From Acidobacteriota bacterium (GTDB lineage Bacteria > Acidobacteriota > Blastocatellia > Pyrinomonadales > Pyrinomonadaceae): a stretch of DNA of 64,000 bases. A program made the position numbers and the translations under genes. Below, piece after piece: positions 44,135-51,895 of the stretch (position 1 is the first letter of the stretch; the number at the start of each line of letters is the position of its first letter). The notes beneath the pieces are model-generated. The model had not been told where the DNA came from. It saw only the letters and a program-made list of their open reading frames with translations, and did not search any database. The stretch spans positions 496,001 to 560,000 of the forward strand of contig JADKEF010000003.1 of the NCBI GenBank assembly GCA_016718135.1, written 5' to 3'.

Positions 44135-44916
44135 ATGTATTCAATTCGGCTGATCCTGCTTGTCCTGATCTTGCTGCCGGTCGGTGCAGCAAATCTGACG
44201 GCGCAAGGCGCGCTCGAATTGTCGGGCCGCGTCAAGATCGGAGCGAAGGTCGAGAAGGTAGAGCGTAAGCGCTTTTACCTATTTCGCGGTGGTCTCGAAG
44301 CGAATAAACCACTGATCGATCGCATCAAGGCGGCAACGTACACTTCGCGGGATTGTTTTTATTGCCAGGCCAAAGCGAGTCCGCAGTTTATTGCGTGGCT
44401 TAAGGCCGAGGATTGCGAATCGCCATATTGCCGTGCCGTAACGACCGAGGATGTGACGAAGGTGCCGGAGTTTCAGGCGGCGTATCAGAAGGGGTTGAAG
44501 CAGTTTCGGAACAAGCCCGATGTGGCACGAAATTGGTTGACAACGAATCTTACGCCTGCCCTTCGCGACGGCTTTTACAAGCAGCAAAAGTCTTCGATCA
44601 CGAGCATTCTTGGCACGACAAAGGCCGTTCAATCTTCGATGACCGACAGTGTCTCGGTCGTCGCGATCTTTCTCGATATCGCAATTCAACCGTCTGCGGG
44701 CAAGACGGTAGAGACCTTTACCGTGTCAATCTGGTACCGATCGAGATCGGCGGAAAAGGCTATGTCTTTATTTGCGAGGTCGATGTCGGTGCGTCGAAAA
44801 AGGTTAAGCTACCGCAGTTTCAGGTCAATGACGCGGGCAAGGCGACTTCGAAAAAGTGTGATGTCGTGGTTCGTGACCTAGCGGCGTGCGACGCAGGCGT
44901 GTGTGCAGCAAAATGA
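44135..44916 (+). CDS. secreted Cys-containing protein of unknown function, frameshifted
   Basis: About 260 codons. Signal peptide (LILLVLILLPVGAANLTAQ), then a basic beta region (GRVKIGAKVEKVERKRFYLF) and CFYCQAK...CESPYC, two close Cys pairs that could bind a metal or form disulphides. The first frame loses sense after KTVETF; the other frame continues VNLVPIEIGGKGYVFICEVD and VKLPQFQVND to 44916, so one indel near 44715 splits the gene. The end overlaps the next start by ATGA. Second gene of the electron-transfer cluster. Confidence 0.7.
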
Positions 44917-45929
44917 AGAACGTGGTCCGTATCGGTGTGATCTTTGCGTGCTTCGCGGCGTTTCTCGGCGTGTCGCTGACGCCTGAGACATCTGCACAGA
45001 AGCGCGACAAATTTTCACACGCTACTGCGGGACATAAGAAGAAGGATTGTAACTCGTGCCACACGCTGCCGACGGCGAATTGGGTCGCGGCTCGCGGGTT
45101 TCCTGATGTTGCGGACTTTCCCGGCCACGTCGCTTGCTTCGCGTGTCACCGCAGCGATTTTTTCGCAGGCAATAAACCCGCGATATGTGCGGGTTGCCAT
45201 TCCAATCCGGGCCCGAAGGGTTCGGCGCGGCTTCCGTTTCCGGTCAAAACGCGTTCGCAGGAATTTACGAGCGTGTTTCCGCACAACCTTCACCAGGACA
45301 TCATCGCCGAGGCCGCTCCGCGGCGACGCAATGTGGCGGTCGCTCATCTTGTGAAAGCGAGCTTCGCCGTCCCCGACGATCCGCCGAAACCAACATTTAA
45401 CAACTGTGCGATCTGTCACGAGACGAGCAAGGCCGTGCCGAAATATGCACCGCGGATTCCCGCGTCGATGCAGCCTTTAGCCGAAGCAGCGGCAGATGCC
45501 TTTGCTCCGAAAGCCCAGTTTTTCAAGGAAATGCCGAGCGGGCATCAGACGTGCTTCCAGTGCCACTATCAGGGTGTCAAACCGTTTGCGACCGACTGTG
45601 CGGGCTGTCACAAGCTGACGACACCGTATATGGAAGAGCCGGTCGCAAAGCGTTACTCGATCAAATTTGACCACAATCAGAAGGAGCACTCGGTTCGCGA
45701 TTGTATGACATGTCACGTTCGCATTTCGCAGAACGCCGATCTCAAGACCCTCGTCGACGCCGACGTGCCGTTCATCACCTGCGTGTCGTGTCATAATGAC
45801 AAGATCACCGAGGAGACAAAGAAGCGAACCGCTTCGCCAGAGGCGCAGCAACCGGCGTTTCAATGCACTTACTGTCACGCTCCGGCAATCGGACGTTTTC
45901 CGATACCGAAGAGCCACGAGAACCGCTGA
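44913..45929 (+). CDS. periplasmic nonahaem cytochrome c
   Basis: 338 residues, signal peptide (VVRIGVIFACFAAFLGVSLT) and nine CxxCH sites: CNSCH, CFACH, CAGCH, CAICH, CFQCH, CAGCH, CMTCH, CVSCH, CTYCH. Distal His ligands are seen in FSHATAGHKK, FPHNLHQD and FDHNQKEHS, typical of c7/c3-type low-potential multihaem proteins. Starts within the end of the upstream gene (ATGA), ends overlapping the next cytochrome (TGATG). Likely an electron carrier or wire in the periplasm. Confidence 0.93.
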   Translation: MKNVVRIGVIFACFAAFLGVSLTPETSAQKRDKFSHATAGHKKKDCNSCHTLPTANWVAARGFPDVADFPGHVACFACHRSDFFAGNKPAICAGCHSNPGPKGSARLPFPVKTRSQEFTSVFPHNLHQDIIAEAAPRRRNVAVAHLVKASFAVPDDPPKPTFNNCAICHETSKAVPKYAPRIPASMQPLAEAAADAFAPKAQFFKEMPSGHQTCFQCHYQGVKPFATDCAGCHKLTTPYMEEPVAKRYSIKFDHNQKEHSVRDCMTCHVRISQNADLKTLVDADVPFITCVSCHNDKITEETKKRTASPEAQQPAFQCTYCHAPAIGRFPIPKSHENR

Positions 45930-46816
45930 TGAGCCAGACTGGCCGTTCAAAATATGTCTTGAAGCTGATGCTGTTTGCTGTCGCGGCGGCCGGTTTTGCG
46001 GCCAGTTGCATCCAACAGGCTCCAAAAATGCCGGTGACGATCACGTCGTCGTCGACGCCCGAGCCGATCGCGGTCAAGGCTTCGGATAAGACGTTCAAGA
46101 ATTTTTCGCACGTGATCAAGGAACACAAGCAATTTGAATGTGCGTCGTGTCACGCGCGCGAGGGGCGTTCGCTCGATATGAACTACGCGGGCCACGAATC
46201 GTGCGTCGGATGTCACATCAGCCAGTTCACATCGAGCGGGCCAACAACCAGCGACGAACCCGCGATGTGTGCCATCTGTCACAAAGACTTGCAGTCCGTG
46301 CCGCCGGGGATGAATGAGTTTCCTCGTGAATTCAACGAGAGCTTCAATATGAAGTTTGACCACGCTGACCACGATTCGGGAGCCGGACGACCACCAGCGG
46401 GTTGTGCTTCTTGTCATCAAAGTGCGGGAGCCGGAAAGACAATTCCGTCGGGATTTCGTGCACACAATAATTGCTACACCTGCCACACTGCCGAAAGCAA
46501 GATCGGCTCGTGCAGCACTTGTCACGAACTTGCTCCATACAATCGCACGCCGCAATCGCGGTATGTTTTTCGAGCGGTTTTTACCCATGGCGACCACAAT
46601 GGTGTGAGCTGTGCCGATTGCCATAGTGTCATCGCCCGAGCCCCACAAGGGCGGCAGGTGACCAATATTGTTGCGAGCCAGCACAACGGCGGTACGAATA
46701 ACTGCGTGATGTGCCATAACGGCTCGCGAGCCTTCGGCGGTAACGGGCCGAATGACTTTGCTAATTGTGCACGATGTCACAAGGGTTCGGGCTTTGATAT
46801 GCTTCCCGGAAGCTGA
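45929..46816 (+). CDS. nonahaem cytochrome c lipoprotein
   Basis: 295 residues. N-terminal hydrophobic stretch ending in GFAASC, a lipobox-like end, suggests a lipid anchor. Nine CxxCH sites: CASCH, CVGCH, CAICH, CASCH, CYTCH, CSTCH, CADCH, CVMCH, CARCH. Ligand motifs FSHVIKEHKQ, FDHADHDSG, FTHGDHNG. Translationally coupled to the preceding cytochrome by a one-base overlap; 99 nt with its own promoter separate it from the next cytochrome. Membrane-attached, periplasmic or outer-surface electron carrier. Confidence 0.92.
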   Translation: MSQTGRSKYVLKLMLFAVAAAGFAASCIQQAPKMPVTITSSSTPEPIAVKASDKTFKNFSHVIKEHKQFECASCHAREGRSLDMNYAGHESCVGCHISQFTSSGPTTSDEPAMCAICHKDLQSVPPGMNEFPREFNESFNMKFDHADHDSGAGRPPAGCASCHQSAGAGKTIPSGFRAHNNCYTCHTAESKIGSCSTCHELAPYNRTPQSRYVFRAVFTHGDHNGVSCADCHSVIARAPQGRQVTNIVASQHNGGTNNCVMCHNGSRAFGGNGPNDFANCARCHKGSGFDMLPGS

Positions 46817-46849
46817 TCGCGATCACAAAATTTAGCCATCTCACGACCC

Positions 46850-46901
46850 CAATCAGGCATTAATGAAAACATTGACATTAGTACCTGATTGAGGTTCTAA
46901 T
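46850..46901 (+). promoter_or_regulatory. internal promoter overlapped by an operator-like inverted repeat
   Basis: TTGACA (46872-46877), an 18-bp spacer and TCTAAT (46896-46901) form a near-consensus promoter for the tetrahaem gene at 46916. CAATCAGGCATTAATG (46850-46865) and CATTAGTACCTGATTG (46876-46891) form an imperfect inverted repeat overlapping the -35 box and spacer, consistent with a repressor or activator site. The predicted start leaves only a very short leader. Confidence 0.65.
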
Positions 46902-46915
46902 ATGACCAAACAAGT

Positions 46916-47539
46916 ATGAAAAATCTGGCGAAGTTGATCGTTTTTTCTGTGTTTGTGGCGGTGGCTGCTTTTGGTTTTGCGTGCAGCCTTTCAGGCTCGA
47001 GCTCGGCATCGCTCGCAGCTGCATCGCCGACACCACCCGCGGCAGCCAATACCACCGCGGCGACACCTGCTCCGCCGGCGGGCGACAAGAAGATCCCTAA
47101 GAGTTTTGTACTCAGCAAGGACAGCCTTTCTGAGTATGGCGAAGCTCCCTTTGATCATGACACGCACGCTTTTGGCAAATACAATCCGGAGGGCACCGCT
47201 GTTGTCGGTTGTGTCGAGTGTCACCATACCGATCAGCCAAAATCTGCTCTCAAGCCGCCGCTTGTCACCTCAGAGCGTGAGGTCGTTCTGACGATGGCCT
47301 CATGGCAGACGTCCACGCAGAAGGTGAGCAACTGCCGCACGTGCCATTTCCAGGACGGAAACGTACCTGAGGGCAAAGAGATGCCGACGCTCAACGGCAA
47401 AGACTTAAACAATGAGTACTCGTACCACGTAAACTGCAACACGTGTCATGACGCGGCCTTCAAGGCTAGGCCGACTTTAAAGAGCAAGAAAGGATTCGCG
47501 ACCTCAAAAGACTGCCTCGTTTGTCACGCAAAGAATTAG
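46916..47539 (+). CDS. tetrahaem cytochrome c lipoprotein
   Basis: 207 residues. Lipoprotein signal (FVAVAAFGFACS), a Ser/Ala/Pro/Thr-rich flexible tether, then four CxxCH sites: CVECHH, CRTCH, CNTCH, CLVCH, with FDHDTHAFG as distal His pair. Fold class resembles cytochrome c3/class III. Preceded by its own promoter, so it may be expressed separately. Followed after three nt by the zinc-ribbon gene. Confidence 0.9.
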   Translation: MKNLAKLIVFSVFVAVAAFGFACSLSGSSSASLAAASPTPPAAANTTAATPAPPAGDKKIPKSFVLSKDSLSEYGEAPFDHDTHAFGKYNPEGTAVVGCVECHHTDQPKSALKPPLVTSEREVVLTMASWQTSTQKVSNCRTCHFQDGNVPEGKEMPTLNGKDLNNEYSYHVNCNTCHDAAFKARPTLKSKKGFATSKDCLVCHAKN

Positions 47540-47542
47540 TCG

Positions 47543-47974
47543 ATGGTATTAAAACAGTGCGACAAATGCAGTGAGATGGTCGACGAGGCCAAGGCGTTTT
47601 GTCCTGCGTGCGGCAATGCCTTTGTCGAGGAAGAGCGGCGTTCGGTCACGACCAATTTCGAAGAGATGGACATGACCGTCCAGCTCGGTCAGACAATGTA
47701 CAATCAGATGCTGTCGGACATGGGCTTGAACGTGTCGAAGGCTCCTGATGTGCAGGAAAAGGTCGTTGAAGTCGCGGCGGCGGCTCCGGCAGTTCCGCTT
47801 CAGCCGATCGCTCCGGCGGCGCCGGTTCCTACGGCTCAAAGCGTTCCGTCGAAGTCGAGTAACAAGTGGATATGGATCATGGTCGGCGTGATCGCCGCAT
47901 TTATCCTGCTTGGTATCGTTATCGTCGTGGTCGCCGCAGGAGTAGCATTTTATTTGTCGCCGCGAGCCGCTTAG
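47543..47974 (+). CDS. zinc-ribbon membrane protein
   Basis: 143 residues. N-terminal zinc ribbon (CDKCSEMV...FCPACGNAF), an acidic middle region, an Ala/Pro-rich linker (PAVPLQPIAPAAPVPTA) and one C-terminal membrane helix (IMVGVIAAFILLGIVIVVVA). Zinc ribbon probably cytoplasmic. Role in the cluster unknown; might assist assembly of the CNB/ferredoxin protein that follows. Confidence 0.8.
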   Translation: MVLKQCDKCSEMVDEAKAFCPACGNAFVEEERRSVTTNFEEMDMTVQLGQTMYNQMLSDMGLNVSKAPDVQEKVVEVAAAAPAVPLQPIAPAAPVPTAQSVPSKSSNKWIWIMVGVIAAFILLGIVIVVVAAGVAFYLSPRAA

Positions 47975-48003
47975 ACCGCTTTCAATAATTAGTTCAAACC
48001 CCA

Positions 48004-50478
48004 ATGCCACGTGAAATCGAAAAGCACGAGCAGATAATAAAGGCATTTCAAAATGTCGATATCGTCTCGGAGCTTGTCGAGCAGCTGCCCAATGGCGAGT
48101 TCAAGAATGAGCTCGACATGGACATCATCCTGTTTGGCCGCAGCTATCGCGGCAAGCAGGTCGGCCCTTACGCGCGTCTGCTGGAATATTCGGCGGGCGA
48201 GATCATCGTCGAAGAAAACACCTGGGAGAGCAGTCGTTTCTACATCCTCGTCCAGGGCAAGCTCGATGCGTCGATAAGGTCTCCTGAGGGTCAGAAAAAA
48301 GTTGGCGAGATCCCGGCTGGAAATTCATTTGGCGAGATGGCTCTGCTGTCGGGCACGCCACGAACGGCTACGGTCTCGGTCGCGATGGGCGGTGATAAAG
48401 CACTCGTTCTCGAATTCACGCGACCCGCAATACGCCTCTTAAGGAAACTTCCCAAATTTGGCCGCTTCCTTGATCGCAACTATCGTGCGTATGGCCAGTC
48501 GCTCACCCTAAACGAACTGAAGAATCTGATGTCTGGCGACATCGATCCCGCGATCCTTAAGAGACTCGACGACTCGGCCCGCTTCGCAGTGTATGAGAAA
48601 GATCACGTTCTCTTTCGCGAGGGCGACCCGATCAATCGTGTGCTCTACGTCAAGAATGGCTGGGTCCAGCGTGTAAGCGGAGCGGAATTTAATCCGAAGG
48701 CGGCGGACGTTCTGCTCGAATCGGACGCGTCTGTGGGCCTTGATTTTATCGGAGCCGGAACATGTCTCGGTATTGATGCGGTCGATGGGCCTCGTGAATG
48801 GAAATACACAGCGACTGTCTGGGGACGGGCTGAGCTGGTCGAGGTTGCGGTGACGCGGCTTCGCGAAGATCGCGAGATGACCGATGCGATCGTTCCGTTT
48901 TTCGAAAAAACAAACGGCCAGCAATCACCCCTTCCATCGCGTCCGGCCGATAATCGTGTCATCGGAGCCGCGACGAAAGAGATCGAGACCGGCGTCGTCG
49001 ATGGCGTAAATCTGCTCGTGATGGACATGGCGAAGTGCATTCGCTGCGGCAATTGCTCGCTTGCGTGTCACAAGGTTCATGGCCAGACGCGTTTGGTGCG
49101 TCGCGGAATTCACATCGAGCGTCCCGTCAAACCACTCGCGAGAACCGTCCAGAGTGTCCTCGTCCCGTCCGTCTGCATGCACTGTCAGGATCCGGAATGC
49201 CTGACGGGATGCCCGACCGGAGCGATCGCACGCTTCCCGGACGGTGAGATCGATATCGAGCCAAAGACCTGTATCGGCTGCGGCGACTGCGCGACCCAAT
49301 GCCCGTACAACGCCATCTCAATGGTGCCAAAAGGCGGCGACACCAACGTCCACGGCGCCGTCTCAAATTTTCTCTCGGCATTCTCGCTCGGCGAAGCTCC
49401 ATTGCCGCCCGCCGTAGAGCAGACCGAGAATCTCCTAGCCGTCAAATGCAATCTCTGCAAAGACACGGGACTAAACCCAAAAGGTGGAAAGCGAGCCGCG
49501 TATTCCTGTGAAGAGAATTGCCCGACCGGAGCACTTCTCGTTCGCGTAAATCCGCGCGAGTATTTCGACGAAGTTCGCGAAACCATCGGGCTGATCCGAA
49601 TCAGCGACACGCAGGCGATCGGCACGAATATTCACAAATTCGACCTGTGGGCGACGATCTGGCATGTGATCGGATTTTTGACGGTTGTGGCGGGCGGTTT
49701 CGTAGCGGTTTGGGCGACGTTGAAGTTCTCGCAGGACGTCGCTCTTAGTCCCGGCAGTTGGGTCACGATGCGTTGGATCACGGGTCTGACCGGCCTTGTC
49801 TCGATCGTCTGGGTGATGTTGTATCCGATGCGAAAGCAGGTCTATCGCCGCCGCGCCGGAGCTTTGCGATATTGGATGCTGTCGCACATTTATCTTGGTG
49901 TCTTGGCGGGCGGGCTGTTACTCGTTCACGGCGGGGCGAGCTCGGGCGGGTTGCTGACGACAGTGCTGATGATCTCGTTCGATCTGGTGATCGCGACCGG
50001 TTTGTTTGGCGCTGTTTGTTACATTGTCGTGCCACGGTTTATGACGCGTATTGAGCGTGAACCGCTGTTGATCGAAGACCTCGAAGCTCGCCAAAAGGAA
50101 CTTCGCACCGCGCTGATCCAAACCGCAGACGAAACGACAAATCCTGAATTAAAAGAACTCATCCAGCGAAAGGTTCGCCGCCGATTTCTCGGCCTCGCGT
50201 ATCTTTTCCGCCAATATATGAAACGCGAAGATCTGCAATCAATGCTCGCGGCGGCGCGTAAAGAGTTTCGCTCATCAGCGGATAAGATGACACGAACGGA
50301 CGATGCGCGTCTGATGGACGCGGTCGAGAATGCTGCGACGCTGCGGCGTGTGGATGCGCTTTGCTATCTGCATTATCTGCTCAAGCTGTGGGTCGCACCG
50401 CACGTTTTGTTTACATCGATAATGTTGGTTTTGATGGTGATACACATCGCGCAGGTCGTGTATTTTAATGTGAGATAA
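48004..50478 (+). CDS. fusion: two cyclic-nucleotide-binding-like domains + polyferredoxin + membrane domain
   Basis: 824 residues. Residues about 60-165: CNB domain with phosphate-binding cassette FGEMALLSGTPRTATV, including the conserved Arg; about 195-305: a second, degenerate CNB (LFREGDPINRVLYVKNGWVQ). About 343-505: four ferredoxin-type cysteine groups (CIRCGNCSLACHKVH, CMHCQDPECLTGCPTG, CIGCGDCATQCPYN, CNLCKD...CEENCPTG), as in HycB/NrfC electron-transfer subunits. From about 550: five to six membrane helices with paired His (SHIYLGVLAGGLLLVHGG; final helices AHVL-like and VIHIAQVV), candidates for b-haem or quinone sites. Links cytoplasmic Fe-S to the membrane with ligand gating. Two nt before the FHA gene. 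Confidence 0.88.
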   Translation: MPREIEKHEQIIKAFQNVDIVSELVEQLPNGEFKNELDMDIILFGRSYRGKQVGPYARLLEYSAGEIIVEENTWESSRFYILVQGKLDASIRSPEGQKKVGEIPAGNSFGEMALLSGTPRTATVSVAMGGDKALVLEFTRPAIRLLRKLPKFGRFLDRNYRAYGQSLTLNELKNLMSGDIDPAILKRLDDSARFAVYEKDHVLFREGDPINRVLYVKNGWVQRVSGAEFNPKAADVLLESDASVGLDFIGAGTCLGIDAVDGPREWKYTATVWGRAELVEVAVTRLREDREMTDAIVPFFEKTNGQQSPLPSRPADNRVIGAATKEIETGVVDGVNLLVMDMAKCIRCGNCSLACHKVHGQTRLVRRGIHIERPVKPLARTVQSVLVPSVCMHCQDPECLTGCPTGAIARFPDGEIDIEPKTCIGCGDCATQCPYNAISMVPKGGDTNVHGAVSNFLSAFSLGEAPLPPAVEQTENLLAVKCNLCKDTGLNPKGGKRAAYSCEENCPTGALLVRVNPREYFDEVRETIGLIRISDTQAIGTNIHKFDLWATIWHVIGFLTVVAGGFVAVWATLKFSQDVALSPGSWVTMRWITGLTGLVSIVWVMLYPMRKQVYRRRAGALRYWMLSHIYLGVLAGGLLLVHGGASSGGLLTTVLMISFDLVIATGLFGAVCYIVVPRFMTRIEREPLLIEDLEARQKELRTALIQTADETTNPELKELIQRKVRRRFLGLAYLFRQYMKREDLQSMLAAARKEFRSSADKMTRTDDARLMDAVENAATLRRVDALCYLHYLLKLWVAPHVLFTSIMLVLMVIHIAQVVYFNVR

Positions 50479-50479
50479 C

Positions 50480-51895
50480 ATGCTCTCGAAGGACACAGGA
50501 AATTTCAGGATCAGCCTTCCCGGCTCGGAAGGCTCGCCCGTAAGTGTCTATAAAGAGAACATCATGATCGGCCGTCTCGACACGTGCGAGATCGTGCTCG
50601 ACCATAAAAGCGTCTCGCGTATTCACGCATCGATCAATTTTCGCGACCGCAAATATTTTCTCGTCAATCTTTCGACCTCAAACATTCTGACGCTCAACGG
50701 CCGCCCCCTCGGCCCGCAGAAAGATGACGTTCTCGCCGGCGGCGATACGATCCAGATCGGGCCATTCACGATCCTTGCGTCGATCGACGAGGGCAATGCT
50801 CTCTCGCTTCTTGTCCAGCAGCAGCTTATCGTCGAGGTCGAGCCGAAGCCCGTCGCGAAAGTTCCAGCGGGAATGCCCGACGCGGGCGACGTATTAAAGG
50901 TTTTCTGGGAAAAGCGAACGCGGCAAAAAGAAGATTGGGGCACGCGCCTTCGGCCCACCGAGAAGCCGAAACCCGGCAAGGCGATGTTCAACTGGCGGCC
51001 GACTCGCGATCTGAAACGGACTTGGCGGTATGGGCTGTTTGTCTGGGCATTCATCATCGTCGGTGCGATCGGTGCGTTTGCGTATTTTCGATATCCGCAG
51101 GCGTATTCGCCGAAGCCGCTGACAATGGCACATTCGAAGGTTTTCGAATCGACTTCGATAGCCGTCGCATCGAACGGAAACTCCTGCACAACCTGCCACA
51201 CGCCGAATGCACCGCTCGAAAATTCGTGTGTAACTTGTCATCAGGCGGAGCAGTTCCACGCGACAAACACACGCGCGCATGAAGAAGCTGGAATCACGTG
51301 TACCGTGTGTCACAAAGAGCATCAGGGATCGGATTTTGATATGGCGACCACCGCTATCGAAAGCTGTTTGACATGTCACAACGACAGCAACAAACAACTC
51401 TACAATGGCAAAGCGGTCGCGACAGCTCATGGCGGGACCTACGGTTATCCGGCGGCGAATGGAAAGTGGACTTGGAAAGGTGTCTATCGCGAGGTCGCGG
51501 ATGCGATACCTGAGATCAACAATTCTGCCACCGGCGACAAGGACGAACAGGCGAAGCTCTCGCGGCATTTTCATACGGTGCACACGGGACGCTTGCGGAC
51601 GCCCGTTGGATTGAAAGGCGATTCGCGAGGGTTTGTTTCGTGTTCGACTTGTCACAACAGCTTTGAGCCGATAGACCGCACGACGCCGCAGCAAACTTGT
51701 GCGGCTTGTCATACTAATAAAGCCGGTGATGCGACTCGCGATGCTCGATTTAAAGCCGACCAGGCGAACTGCATCTCGTGCCACACGCAGCATCCGTACG
51801 GCGGTAACCGCTGGAGCGAATTCCTGACCGAGGACGCTTTGAAGCGACGCAAGGACGCGATTGCGGCTAAGATCCTGAGTTTTAAAGGCCAATGA
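50480..51895 (+). CDS. fusion: cytoplasmic FHA domain - membrane helix - periplasmic heptahaem cytochrome c
   Basis: 471 residues. FHA domain at about 25-100 (IMIGRLDTCEIVLDHKSVSR then IHASINF, NLSTSNILTLNGR), the phosphothreonine-recognition signature GR..S/R-H...N. A Pro-rich linker, one membrane helix (YGLFVWAFIIVGAIGAFAYF, about 183-202), then seven CxxCH sites between residues 236 and 435 (CTTCH, CVTCH, CTVCH, CLTCH, CSTCH, CAACH, CISCH). No signal peptide, so FHA inside and haems outside. Its end overlaps the next gene by ATGA. Implies a Ser/Thr-kinase-dependent docking to a redox complex. Confidence 0.9.
   Translation: MLSKDTGNFRISLPGSEGSPVSVYKENIMIGRLDTCEIVLDHKSVSRIHASINFRDRKYFLVNLSTSNILTLNGRPLGPQKDDVLAGGDTIQIGPFTILASIDEGNALSLLVQQQLIVEVEPKPVAKVPAGMPDAGDVLKVFWEKRTRQKEDWGTRLRPTEKPKPGKAMFNWRPTRDLKRTWRYGLFVWAFIIVGAIGAFAYFRYPQAYSPKPLTMAHSKVFESTSIAVASNGNSCTTCHTPNAPLENSCVTCHQAEQFHATNTRAHEEAGITCTVCHKEHQGSDFDMATTAIESCLTCHNDSNKQLYNGKAVATAHGGTYGYPAANGKWTWKGVYREVADAIPEINNSATGDKDEQAKLSRHFHTVHTGRLRTPVGLKGDSRGFVSCSTCHNSFEPIDRTTPQQTCAACHTNKAGDATRDARFKADQANCISCHTQHPYGGNRWSEFLTEDALKRRKDAIAAKILSFKGQ

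Noticed and set aside
45947..46780. Long antisense frames opposite the cytochrome genes
   Set aside because: They mirror the GC-rich coding strand, carry no signal or motif, and lie under clear CxxCH-containing genes.
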